The notes under the pieces: generated by a model | Told to the model about the DNA's origin: nothing | What the model saw: the letters and a program-made list of their open reading frames with translations, nothing else | Databases searched by the model: none | Source of the DNA: Rhodococcus sp. 14-1411-2a | GTDB taxonomy: Bacteria > Actinomycetota > Actinomycetes > Mycobacteriales > Mycobacteriaceae | Direction of reading: 5' to 3' | Assembly (NCBI RefSeq): GCF_002259485.1 | Contig: NZ_NPGA01000018.1 | Coordinates: 1-64,000, forward strand | Length of the DNA stretch: 64,000 bases | Translations under genes and position numbers: made by a program | Shown here: piece after piece, positions 8,127 to 16,170 of the stretch | How the letters are laid out: each line of letters begins with the position of its first letter | Numbering within the stretch: the first letter of the stretch is position 1

Positions 8127-8864
8127 ATGACCGAGCCTGCTATGACTCAGCGCACATCGGAGCGTGCGCGGCACAAGCGCCATCAGGTGCTCGCCTCACT
8201 CAAGAACACCATCGAGTCCGGCGACATCCCCTCGGGTTCGTTCCTGCCAGGAGAGAACGAACTCGCCCGCGAGTTCTCGGTCAGTCGTGGAACCATTCGT
8301 TCTGCACTCAGTGAGTTGGAAGATCAGAAGCTCATCGAAAAGCGCAGTGGCATAGGATCACTCGTCACCTTCGATGGCCATCAGATCGAGACGGCCGACG
8401 GGTGGGCACGGGCACTGTCATCTGCGGGCGTCGAGATGCACACCCGTACTCTCCGTATCGAGCGCATCGTCGATCCCGAGTTGGCAGCCGAGGCCGGTAC
8501 TTCCACACTGAACTTCGTTGCCGTCGACCGAGTGCGACACGTGGTCGACGGGCGACCTGTGTCGTTGGAGCGCAGCCGTATTCCCGCACTCGGTCCGCTC
8601 ACGGACCTGCCCGAGAACGGATTGGTGGAGGACTCACTGACGGCAACCTTGAGGTTCGCGGGGCTCGTGGCTGCCAGTGGCGAGCAATGGGTCTCGGTGG
8701 TTCCGGTCGACGCGGCCGACGCTGCCGTTCTCGAAGTGCCGGTGGGCACCCCGTACCTGCACAGCATCCGTGTCAGCCGAGACGCGTCGGGACAGTTCGT
8801 CGAGAAGGTCGTCAGTCTGCTCGCGCCCGAACGTTTTCGGCTCCACCTCACTTTCAATTCATGA
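8127..8864 (+). CDS. GntR/HutC family transcriptional regulator
   Basis: A 245-residue regulator. The N-terminal winged helix-turn-helix (residues ~10-75) contains SGSFLPGENELAREFSVSRGTIRSALSELEDQ, the GntR signature. The C-terminal UTRA ligand-binding domain (ALSSAGVEMHTRTLRIERI ... GTPYLHSIRVSRDASGQFVEKVVS) marks the HutC subgroup. ATG at 8127 is preferred; ATGs at 8112 and 8142 are alternatives. It precedes a glycohydrolase, a permease and a sugar kinase on the same strand, so it probably senses the nucleoside or sugar they handle. It may also act on the divergent poxB. Confidence 0.82.
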   Translation: MTEPAMTQRTSERARHKRHQVLASLKNTIESGDIPSGSFLPGENELAREFSVSRGTIRSALSELEDQKLIEKRSGIGSLVTFDGHQIETADGWARALSSAGVEMHTRTLRIERIVDPELAAEAGTSTLNFVAVDRVRHVVDGRPVSLERSRIPALGPLTDLPENGLVEDSLTATLRFAGLVAASGEQWVSVVPVDAADAAVLEVPVGTPYLHSIRVSRDASGQFVEKVVSLLAPERFRLHLTFNS

Positions 8865-8897
8865 TCGATCACCCCACTCTCGGCAAGGACTGTTTCG

Positions 8898-9899
8898 ATG
8901 CCTGCTTCACGCGATCGCGCCCTCGGGGCCTTCTACGGGCTAGCCCTGGGCGATGCGCTGGGAATGCCGACACAGTCGATGTGTCGCAGGGATATCGCCG
9001 AGGACTACGGCCAGTTGACAGGGTTCGTCGACGCCGGCCCACGTCAGCTCATCGCACACGGCATGCCTGCCGGTTCGATCACCGACGATACCGAGCAAGC
9101 GATCATGTTGGCGCAGTTGATCATCGACGGGAGCGGTGTCGTCGACCCGACGTCGTTCGCGCACGCCCTGATCGCCTGGGAAGCGGGCATGAATGCACGC
9201 GGATCGCTCGACCTTCTCGGTCCGTCGACCAAGCGTGCCGTCGAACGCATTCTCGACGGATCGGATCCGACCGAAGCCGGCAGATTCGGCAGCACCAACG
9301 GTGCGGCCATGCGTATTACCCCTGCGGCTATCGCAGCTTCGCTGGACGGCGGCATGAGCTCGTTCGTCGATGCGATCTTCCGATGCAGCTTCGTCACCCA
9401 CAATACTTCCCTCGGAATAGCCTCTGCCGCAGCGGTTGCCGGCGCGATCAGTGCCGGCATCGCGGGCGCGGACCTACCCGAAGCAGTCGACATCGGTGTT
9501 GCTGCTGCGGCCGAGGGTGCCACCCGCGGATACTGGGTTGCCGGTGGAGACATCGCGACCCGAATCCGGTGGGCGGTCCAGTTGGTCGGCAACACCACCG
9601 ACGAACACATCACGGATACGGTCGCCGACATCGTCGGTACGTCCGTTGCGTCACAGGAATCAGTGGTAGCGGCCTTTGCTCTGGCCGCTGCGTACGACGA
9701 CCCGTGGGACGTCGTACTGGCAGCCGCCACCATCGGCGGCGACACCGACACCATCGCAGCGATAGCAGGTGCTGTCCGCGGTGCCGTCGGTGGCATGGCA
9801 GCGTGGCCCGGCGAAGCGATACGAACGGTCACCGACGTCAACTCGCTCGATCTCGAGCCCCTCGTCGATCGACTGCTCGCTCTCCGTAATACGAACTGA
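8898..9899 (+). CDS. ADP-ribosylglycohydrolase family protein
   Basis: A 333-residue all-helical enzyme of the DraG/ARH fold. Visible signatures: GLALGDALGMPTQ near the N-terminus, the metal-binding SITDDTEQAIMLA (T-D-D) at about residues 56-68, and the C-terminal IGGDTDTIAAIAGAVRGA carrying the second pair of metal-binding aspartates. The family cleaves N-glycosidic bonds to (ADP-)ribose using two Mg ions. Here it lies between a regulator and a nucleobase-type permease followed by a PfkB kinase, the same set as E. coli yegW/U/T/V. A nucleoside hydrolase-like role is therefore more likely than protein de-ADP-ribosylation. Confidence 0.85.
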   Translation: MPASRDRALGAFYGLALGDALGMPTQSMCRRDIAEDYGQLTGFVDAGPRQLIAHGMPAGSITDDTEQAIMLAQLIIDGSGVVDPTSFAHALIAWEAGMNARGSLDLLGPSTKRAVERILDGSDPTEAGRFGSTNGAAMRITPAAIAASLDGGMSSFVDAIFRCSFVTHNTSLGIASAAAVAGAISAGIAGADLPEAVDIGVAAAAEGATRGYWVAGGDIATRIRWAVQLVGNTTDEHITDTVADIVGTSVASQESVVAAFALAAAYDDPWDVVLAAATIGGDTDTIAAIAGAVRGAVGGMAAWPGEAIRTVTDVNSLDLEPLVDRLLALRNTN

Positions 9900-9928
9900 C
9901 ACAGTTCGACTCACTTTGGAGCACAACC

Positions 9929-11395
9929 ATGACCTCTTCCGCCTCCGCCCCCGTCTCGGACACCGCGGCCGACGCTCTCTCGCTGGAAACTCGCGGGATC
10001 GAGCCCGTCCCGGACAACGAGCGCAACGGTAATCCACTACAGCTGTTCTGGGTGTGGTTCGCCGCGAACATCTCCATCCTGGGGCTACCGCTCGGTGCCA
10101 CCCTCGTGGTCTTCACCGGGCTGAACATCTGGCAGGCGCTGATCGTGGCGCTGATCGGTGCCGCCGGTTCCTTCGCCATCGTCGGCATCGTCTCGATCGC
10201 GGGTAAACGCGGTGGTGCCCCCAGCCTGACACTGTCGCGGGCCACGTTCGGGGTCCGAGGCAACATCGGACCCACCCTGGTGTCGTTGATGTCGAGGCTC
10301 GGTTGGGAAACCGTCAACACCACAACCGCAGCGTTCGTGCTGCTGTCGATCTTCACTCTGATCTTCGGTGGATCCGGTGCAGCCAAGGATCATCCCGTCG
10401 TGACGATCGTGTCGATCGTCATCTTCATCGTGCTCACGCTCGTCGTCAGCGGGCTCGGGCACTCGGCCATTCTCGTCATTCAGCGCTGGTCGACGTGGAT
10501 CTTCGGTGCCTTGAACATCTTCGTTGCAGTCTTCTTGATCGCGACGGTCGATTGGACCGCCGTGACCAGTACCCCGGCGGGATCGATCAGTGCGATGGTG
10601 ATCGGTGTCGGAACCATCGCTGCCGGAACAGGTATCGGCTGGGCCAACGCCGGAGCCGACATGTCGCGCTACCAGCGCAAGAGCGTCGGAGCCGGTTCGT
10701 TGGTGTTGTCCAGCGCAGCAGGTGCCGGCATACCGCTCGTACTGCTGATCGGCCTCGGCGCACTGCTCTCGGCCGGCGACAACAGCCTCGCGTCCGCGTC
10801 GGATCCGGTCGCGGCTATCCGGGAGATTCTTCCGGCTTGGATGGCCGTTCCGTACCTGATCACCGCGTTCGGCGGATTGCTTCTCTCCAATCATCTTTCG
10901 GTCTACTCGGCCAGTCTGACCACCTTGACACTCGGATTCCGAATCAAGCGGGTCTACGCGGTCGGAGTGGACGTGTTCGTCACGTTTGTCGGTGCCATCT
11001 ACTTCATGCTGATCTCCGACGGTTTCTACGGCCCGTTCATCACGTTCATCTCGGTTCTGGCGGTTCCGCTGACAGCATGGCTCGGGGTGTTCATGTCCGA
11101 CATGATCAAGCGCAAGACCTACGATGCGGCATCGATCATGAACATCGGGAACACCAGCCGCTACTGGTATTCCGCAGGAGTCAACTGGTATGCGTTCGTC
11201 AGCTGGGCAGCGGGCATCGTCGTGGGGTTCCTGTTCACTGCCATCGCTGTGGATGGCGACGTCATCTACACCGGGCCCTTGTCGGGCAGCTGGATCGGTG
11301 ACAATGGCCTCGGCTGGGTCGCGTCGTTCGTGGTCGCGGCCGGTCTGTATCTCGCCACCGGTGGAGCCCGCCGCATCGAGACCGTAGCGCGGTGA
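9929..11395 (+). CDS. NCS1 family purine/cytosine-type permease
   Basis: A 488-residue membrane transporter with about 12 hydrophobic helices. NCS1 features include the N-terminal SLETRGIEPVPDNERNG leader, NPLQLFWVWFAANISILGLPLGA in the first helix region and the KRGGAPSLTLSRATFGVRGN loop. NCS1 carriers import nucleobases, nucleosides and related vitamins with H+ or Na+. The gene follows the glycohydrolase by 29 bases. Its stop overlaps the start of the kinase (GTGA), so the two are translationally coupled. The substrate is probably a nucleoside or base derivative. Confidence 0.85.
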   Translation: MTSSASAPVSDTAADALSLETRGIEPVPDNERNGNPLQLFWVWFAANISILGLPLGATLVVFTGLNIWQALIVALIGAAGSFAIVGIVSIAGKRGGAPSLTLSRATFGVRGNIGPTLVSLMSRLGWETVNTTTAAFVLLSIFTLIFGGSGAAKDHPVVTIVSIVIFIVLTLVVSGLGHSAILVIQRWSTWIFGALNIFVAVFLIATVDWTAVTSTPAGSISAMVIGVGTIAAGTGIGWANAGADMSRYQRKSVGAGSLVLSSAAGAGIPLVLLIGLGALLSAGDNSLASASDPVAAIREILPAWMAVPYLITAFGGLLLSNHLSVYSASLTTLTLGFRIKRVYAVGVDVFVTFVGAIYFMLISDGFYGPFITFISVLAVPLTAWLGVFMSDMIKRKTYDAASIMNIGNTSRYWYSAGVNWYAFVSWAAGIVVGFLFTAIAVDGDVIYTGPLSGSWIGDNGLGWVASFVVAAGLYLATGGARRIETVAR

Positions 11396-12315
11396 GTCCG
11401 CGGCTGATCCACACCGGCCAGGTCATCGTCGACGTCGTGATGGCCGTTCCCGAGGTCCCGACCCCGGGCGGAGACGTCGTGGCGACGTCATTGAACGAGA
11501 CAGCGGGCGGTGGCCTCAACGTCATGGTCGCCGCGATTCGTGATGACCTTCCGGTGGTGTTCGCCGGTAGATTCGGTTCGGGACACTACGGCTCGATCGT
11601 GCGTGACGCGCTCGCCGTCAGCGGTGCGCTCGTGGTCAATAACCGACCACTGCCGAAGGACTCGGGATTCTGCATCGCCCTCGTCGACGCGCATGCCGAG
11701 CGAACATTCGTGACGTACCCGGGAGCCGAGGCCGAGTTGAGCGTTGCGGACCTGGAGGCAACCGCAGTTCGAGGCGGTGATCTCGTCTACGTCACCGGCT
11801 ATGGACTGGCACACCAGAGCAACGCCGCGGCACTGACCGAGTGGCTCCCTTCGCTCCCGGACGAAGTTGTGGTCCTGTTCGATCCGTCTCCGCTGATCGC
11901 GACTTTGAACCGACGCGTCGTGGACGCCGTACTTGCTCGGGCCGACATCGTCAGTGTCAACTTGCGCGAGGGCACGCTCATGACAGGCGAGGTCGATCTC
12001 GATTCCATCGCAGCCGAATTGGCGGCGAGGCTGCGGCCCGAGGCGTCGGTGGTGCTCCGTACCGGGCCTGACGGTTGTCGGATTGCGGGCAGGCGGCGAT
12101 CCCCACAGTCGGTGCCGGGGTTCGAGGTGCAGGCGGTCGACTCCAACGGCGCAGGCGATGCGCACGCCGGTGTGTTGTTGGCGGGACTTTCGCGCGGACT
12201 CGACCTGTACGAGGCGTCGTTGCGGGCGAATGCTGCTGCGGCGCTTGCCGTCACCGAGCGTGGACCCGCGACGGCCCCGCTTCGATCACGTACCGACGCG
12301 TTGGTCGGAGAGTGA
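11392..12315 (+). CDS. PfkB family carbohydrate kinase (ribokinase-like)
   Basis: A 307-residue sugar or nucleoside kinase. The N-terminal half carries the substrate-side glycines (ETAGGGLNVMVAAIR, residues ~36-50). The C-terminal PfkB signature is DSNGAGDAHAGVLLAGL (250-266), with D256 as the catalytic base and GAG as the anion hole. The starting GTG overlaps the permease stop. In the yegTUV arrangement, a PfkB kinase would phosphorylate the ribose or nucleoside released or imported by its neighbours. The 3' end overlaps the convergent LacI gene by 30 bases. Confidence 0.85.
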   Translation: MSPRLIHTGQVIVDVVMAVPEVPTPGGDVVATSLNETAGGGLNVMVAAIRDDLPVVFAGRFGSGHYGSIVRDALAVSGALVVNNRPLPKDSGFCIALVDAHAERTFVTYPGAEAELSVADLEATAVRGGDLVYVTGYGLAHQSNAAALTEWLPSLPDEVVVLFDPSPLIATLNRRVVDAVLARADIVSVNLREGTLMTGEVDLDSIAAELAARLRPEASVVLRTGPDGCRIAGRRRSPQSVPGFEVQAVDSNGAGDAHAGVLLAGLSRGLDLYEASLRANAAAALAVTERGPATAPLRSRTDALVGE

Positions 12316-13341
12316 GGGCGCAGTTCGCCCCGGGACCGTGGAGTCGCGGACGACCAGCGTCGGTGTGAGTGCCACCGAGGACACCGGCAGCCCGTGGGTG
12401 ACGGCCAACAGCATTTCGGCTGCGCGTGTGCCGATTTCGCGGTGGGGACTGTGAATTGTCGTCAAGGGCACCGTCAGTTCGCTGCAGATCGAGATGTCGT
12501 TGTACCCGACGACGGCGATGTCGCGTCCCGGCTGCAACTGCGCTTCGCGCAGGACACCGAGGACTCCGATGGCGCTGAAATCGTTGGTCGCGAAGATCGC
12601 GGTCGGAGGTGTCGGTAACGCCAGAAGTGCTGTGGCCCCGCGACGCCCGGCCTCGGGATCGAAGCCCTCTTCCCGTACGTACTCGTCCGGAACGTCGATG
12701 CCTGCATCGCGGAGGGCAGCTCGGCAGCCCTCCGATCGGTCGATTCCGGTGCTGGCCCACGCCGGTCCGGACACGATCCCCACTCGGGTGTGGCCGAGCC
12801 TGGCCAAGTGCTCGCCGGCAAGGTAGCCGCCCCGATGGTCGTCGCACGTCACCGAGGTCATCCCCGGGTATCTACGGCTGATGAGTACGAACTTGATCCC
12901 TCGGCGGTGAAGGTCCTCGAGGTTCTCGCTGTCGAGGCGAGCATCACCGAAGATCAGGCCGTCGACGTTGCGGCCGAGCAGCAGATCGATGCGTCGACGC
13001 TGTTGAATCGGATCGTCGTGGGTGTTGGCGACGAAGGTCTCGTACCCGGCACGGTTCGCTGTCTCTTCGATGGCGTCGTACATCGCCGAGAGCACCACGT
13101 CGGTCAACCGCGGGACCAGGACTCCGAACGCGGTGGACTTCTTGGTGGTCAAGCTCGCCGCGTTGGGGTTGGGGACGTAGTCCATCTCGCGGGCCAGCTC
13201 GAACAATCGCAGGTCTCCGGCGCTGGCACCGGCCGGGTCGAGCGCGACGCGTCGTAGAGCACGGGAAACGGTCGAGACATGCACTCCCGCAGCAGCTGCG
13301 ACCGTTTTGAGCGTGACGCTTCCCGACGTAGTGCTGTCCAC
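12286..13341 (-). CDS. LacI family transcriptional regulator
   Basis: A 351-residue repressor. The N-terminal helix-turn-helix (TLKTVAAAAGVHVSTVSRALR) and hinge (MDYVPNPNAASL) are followed by a periplasmic-binding-protein-like effector domain (TAFGVLVPRLTDVVLSAMYDAI ... PTAIFATNDFSAIGVLGVL). It is transcribed away from the formamidase/NicX operon; the shared 112-base spacer holds a near-perfect 18-base palindrome and a related site precedes the flavin reductase. It probably represses itself and the pyridine-degradation operon in the absence of inducer. Its convergent overlap with the kinase gene makes it less likely to control that cluster. Confidence 0.88.
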   Translation of the reverse strand: MDSTTSGSVTLKTVAAAAGVHVSTVSRALRRVALDPAGASAGDLRLFELAREMDYVPNPNAASLTTKKSTAFGVLVPRLTDVVLSAMYDAIEETANRAGYETFVANTHDDPIQQRRRIDLLLGRNVDGLIFGDARLDSENLEDLHRRGIKFVLISRRYPGMTSVTCDDHRGGYLAGEHLARLGHTRVGIVSGPAWASTGIDRSEGCRAALRDAGIDVPDEYVREEGFDPEAGRRGATALLALPTPPTAIFATNDFSAIGVLGVLREAQLQPGRDIAVVGYNDISICSELTVPLTTIHSPHREIGTRAAEMLLAVTHGLPVSSVALTPTLVVRDSTVPGRTAPSLSDQRVGT

Positions 13342-13406
13342 TGGCGGTTCCCCTCGATCCTCCGTCGGCGCTGCCCCGACCCCTGATGACCCCTAAGCTA
13401 GCACCG

Positions 13407-13424
13407 TGCGCAATCGTTTGCGCA
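13407..13424. promoter_or_regulatory. LacI-type operator palindrome
   Basis: TGCGCAATCGTTTGCGCA: 7-base arms (TGCGCAA/TTGCGCA) around four central bases, the size and central CG typical of LacI-family operators. It lies 66 bases upstream of the lacI start and 30 bases upstream of the amiF start, so one site could control both divergent promoters. The core GCAATCG(T/G)TTGC recurs at 14597. Confidence 0.75.
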
Positions 13425-13453
13425 ACAAGTTGCTCTCGAGGAACGGACATTCG

Positions 13454-14488
13454 ATGACAGGTTTGGGTGGTCTCAATCCATCGCCGACGTCGCTCACGCT
13501 CGGCCTGGTTCAACAGCAGGTTCCGCTGATCACCAGCATGGCCGACGTGGATGCGACGACCGATCGCGTGTGCAGGCAGTTGCGTGAGGCGAAGGCCGGC
13601 TTCTCGGCCCTGGATCTCGTGGTGTTCCCGGAGTATTCGCTGCACGGCTTACGCAAGTCCTCGTGGGCATCCGACGAGGTGATGTGCGATATGGACGGTC
13701 CGCAGGTGGAGCGATTGCGCGACGCGTGCCGTGAGTCGGCAGTGTGGGGGTGTTTCAGCATCATGGAACGCAACCCCGGCGGAGCGCCGTTCAACTCCGG
13801 AATCATCGTCGACGACCGAGGCGACATAGCCCTGTACGTCCGCAAACTCCATCCCTGGACGCCCAAGGAGCCCTGGGAGCCAGGCGATATGGGTCTGCCG
13901 GTCTGCCCGGGGCCCAAGGGTTCCGTTCTGTCGTTGTTGATCTGTCATGACGGGATGTTCCCCGAAGTCGCCAGGGAGGCGAGCTACCGCGGTGCGAACG
14001 TGCTGCTGCGCACGGCGGGGTACAAGTTTCCGCTGCGGCAGTCCTGGCGTATCACCAACGAGGCCAATGCCTTTCATAACTTGGCGTACACGGCATCGGT
14101 GTGTCTGGCGGGGGAGGACGGCAACGGCATCCCGTCGATGGGCGAGGCGATGGTGTGCGACTACGAAGGAACCATCGTCGAGCGCGGCGATTCGACACCC
14201 GATCGAGTGGTGACCGTGTCGATCGAACCGGCCAGGGCCGATGCGGCACGTCGAGAATGGGGAGTCGAGAACAACATCTACCAACTGGGACATCGCGGGT
14301 TCACGGCCCTGGCCGGTGGCGCGCAGGACTGCCCGTACACCTACGTTCGCGACCTGGCCGACGGAACCTATCGACTGCCGTGGGAGGACGAGGTGCGCAT
14401 CGTCGACGGGACGTCGGAGGGGTACGGGCCCCCGCGTAGACCCGACAGTGCGATCGATTCGGCGCGGGCCGGTCTGCGCGGCGAGTAA
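13454..14488 (+). CDS. AmiF-like formamidase (nitrilase superfamily)
   Basis: A 344-residue carbon-nitrogen hydrolase. The catalytic triad is E60 (VVFPEYSLHG), K131 (YVRKLHPW) and C164 (LLICHDGMFPE). These positions and flanking motifs (FSIMERNP, EPWEPGDMGLPVCPGP, WGVENNIYQLGHRGF) follow the H. pylori formamidase AmiF closely, and AmiF splits formamide to formate and ammonia. In this operon the natural target may instead be the N-formyl group of N-formylmaleamate, the product of the NicX-like enzyme downstream. ATG at 13454 has an AGGAACGG ribosome site; a longer frame from 13406 would overlap the operator and is disfavoured. Confidence 0.85.
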   Translation: MTGLGGLNPSPTSLTLGLVQQQVPLITSMADVDATTDRVCRQLREAKAGFSALDLVVFPEYSLHGLRKSSWASDEVMCDMDGPQVERLRDACRESAVWGCFSIMERNPGGAPFNSGIIVDDRGDIALYVRKLHPWTPKEPWEPGDMGLPVCPGPKGSVLSLLICHDGMFPEVAREASYRGANVLLRTAGYKFPLRQSWRITNEANAFHNLAYTASVCLAGEDGNGIPSMGEAMVCDYEGTIVERGDSTPDRVVTVSIEPARADAARREWGVENNIYQLGHRGFTALAGGAQDCPYTYVRDLADGTYRLPWEDEVRIVDGTSEGYGPPRRPDSAIDSARAGLRGE

Positions 14489-14596
14489 GGCGGAGGTTAC
14501 GCGGCCGGTGCCCGTGTAACGGTGCCATTAATTGGTTCCGGATTTGTCGCCCAAAGCTCGACATCGAGCTCGAAACCCCTCTATCGTCAGAGCAAC

Positions 14597-14622
14597 GCAA
14601 TCGGTTGCACGACCGGTTGCAC
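14597..14622. promoter_or_regulatory. Second LacI-type operator, upstream of the flavin reductase
   Basis: GCAATCGGTTGC (14597-14608) repeats the core of the palindrome at 13410 with one base changed. It is followed by a direct repeat of CGGTTGCAC (14602-14610 and 14614-14622), 12 bases apart. It lies 26-51 bases upstream of the flavin reductase ATG, suggesting an internal promoter under the same LacI regulator. Confidence 0.65.
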
Positions 14623-14647
14623 AGCAAGCGAAAGAAGGCTCGTTTCG

Positions 14648-15280
14648 ATGACTTCCCAGGTAGGCGACTCTCTGGAGCTCACGGATCGCACCCGCCACGA
14701 CATCGATTCGATGTCGTCGGGGGATGTGTACAAATTGCTGTCCTGCGCGGTGCAACCTCGTCCGATCGCGTGGATCTCGACCGTCTCCGGCGACGGCGTT
14801 CGCAACCTGGCACCGTTCAGCTTCTTCAACGTCGCCTCGCGCAATCCGGCGACGCTGATGATCTCCATCGGCGAGCGCATCGGGTCCCCCGGAGAGCTCA
14901 AGGACACGTTGGTCAACATTCGCGACACCGGCGAATTCGTCGTCAACATCCCGTCCGCCGACACCGTGGATGCGGTGACCGCGAGTTTCGCCACCGTCGA
15001 TGCGGAGATCGACGAGTTCGAGCTCTCGCAGATGACCGCGGTGCCGTCGGTGTCGGTCTCGGCTCCGTCGGTCCTCGAATCCCTGGTATCGCTCGAATGC
15101 CGAACGTTGCAGGAAATCACGCTCGGCTCGGACACCCTGGTGCTCGGGACCGTGACGACGGTGACCAGCAGGCCCGGGTTGCTCACCAGCGACCTACATG
15201 TCGACACACTCCAACACCGATTCCTCGGCAGGTTGGCAGGCCCGTTCTACACCACCGACATGAACCGGGTGGCGCAATGA
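14648..15280 (+). CDS. Flavin reductase family protein (FMN-binding split barrel)
   Basis: A 210-residue protein of the DIM6/NTAB flavin reductase family. Typical features are VQPRPIAWISTVSGDG, NLAPFSFFNVASRNPATLMISIG (flavin-binding strand) and DTGEFVVNIPS. Such proteins reduce FMN/FAD with NAD(P)H for a partner monooxygenase, or act directly as flavoenzymes. ATG at 14648 has an AAAGAAGG ribosome site; the frame extends upstream through the operator but has no signal there. The stop overlaps the next ATG. No two-component monooxygenase is adjacent, so the partner is unclear; the FAD monooxygenase downstream is of the self-reducing type. Confidence 0.8.
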   Translation: MTSQVGDSLELTDRTRHDIDSMSSGDVYKLLSCAVQPRPIAWISTVSGDGVRNLAPFSFFNVASRNPATLMISIGERIGSPGELKDTLVNIRDTGEFVVNIPSADTVDAVTASFATVDAEIDEFELSQMTAVPSVSVSAPSVLESLVSLECRTLQEITLGSDTLVLGTVTTVTSRPGLLTSDLHVDTLQHRFLGRLAGPFYTTDMNRVAQ

Positions 15281-16170
15281 CCACGTCGGCCCGCCTGCGC
15301 GGCGTCGACACCCAGCCGGTCGTCGACACGTTCGATATCGCTGTGGTGCAGACCGGTTCGCGGACCGGTGCCTGGCAGCAGAACATCGATGCAGTGGCCG
15401 CAGAAGTGCGTACACTCGCCGCCGCCGGGTCCAAGCTGATCGTCCTACCCGAATTGTTCGCCAGCGGTTACGATCTCGACGACCTCGATACGATGGCCGA
15501 GTCGGTACCCGGTCGTACATCGATCGCGCTCGGAGCGCTCGCCGACGAGACCGACACGGTTCTGGTGACGGCCATCGTGTTTCGTGACTCCGCAGGAGTC
15601 GTCTTCGACAGCTCGCTCGTCGTGGGTCCGGACGGCCTGCTGGCTGTGGGACACAAGCGTTTTCTCTGGGACCGAGAGAAATCGGTGTTCACTCCTGGCG
15701 CGGAGAGCGGACTGCTGGTCAGCACTCCGTTCGGCACCATCGGCGTCGTGATCTGCTACGAGGCAGGCTTTCCCGAGACGGTCCGCGATCTGGTGCAGCG
15801 GGGAGCAGATGTCATCGCTGTGCCGTCCGCATTCGGGCACGTTCGCCTGCACGTGTGGAAGCTGCTGACCCGGTCCCGAGCACTCGAGAACGGCGTCGTC
15901 GTCGCCGCCGCCGGACTCACCGGACAGGCCGGCGACGGCCCACGGTTCGCGGGTCACAGCGTCATCGTCGGACCGCAGGGGCGCACCATCGTCGAGATGG
16001 ACGAGGGCGTCGGATCGGTATCGGCCACAGTGACTCGACGCGAGTTGCTCGACGCACGCGACGAAGTGCCCTATCTGAAAGACCTTGCCCGACTGGGCGG
16101 TATCACCGAGACACGTACGACCGAGAACGATCACGAGAGGAACCGAGATGTTCGATCTGCGATCAGCTGA
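15277..16170 (+). CDS. Carbon-nitrogen hydrolase (nitrilase superfamily amidase)
   Basis: A 297-residue amidase with the triad E59 (LIVLPELFASGY), K127 (VGHKRFLWDREK) and C160 (GVVICYEAGFPE). It is distinct from the AmiF-like enzyme two genes upstream. ATG at 15277 overlaps the flavin reductase stop, and its 3' end overlaps the NicX-like start by 23 bases, so it is co-translated with pathway genes. Inference: it may hydrolyse maleamate to maleate and ammonia, a step done by the unrelated cysteine hydrolase NicF in Pseudomonas. Alternatives are other omega-amides. Confidence 0.78.
   Translation: MTTSARLRGVDTQPVVDTFDIAVVQTGSRTGAWQQNIDAVAAEVRTLAAAGSKLIVLPELFASGYDLDDLDTMAESVPGRTSIALGALADETDTVLVTAIVFRDSAGVVFDSSLVVGPDGLLAVGHKRFLWDREKSVFTPGAESGLLVSTPFGTIGVVICYEAGFPETVRDLVQRGADVIAVPSAFGHVRLHVWKLLTRSRALENGVVVAAAGLTGQAGDGPRFAGHSVIVGPQGRTIVEMDEGVGSVSATVTRRELLDARDEVPYLKDLARLGGITETRTTENDHERNRDVRSAIS

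Noticed and set aside
14495..14519. GTTAC/GTAAC imperfect hairpin after the formamidase gene, possible terminator or attenuator
   Set aside because: The stem is short with mismatches and no T-run, and the operon seems to continue; not strong enough to call.
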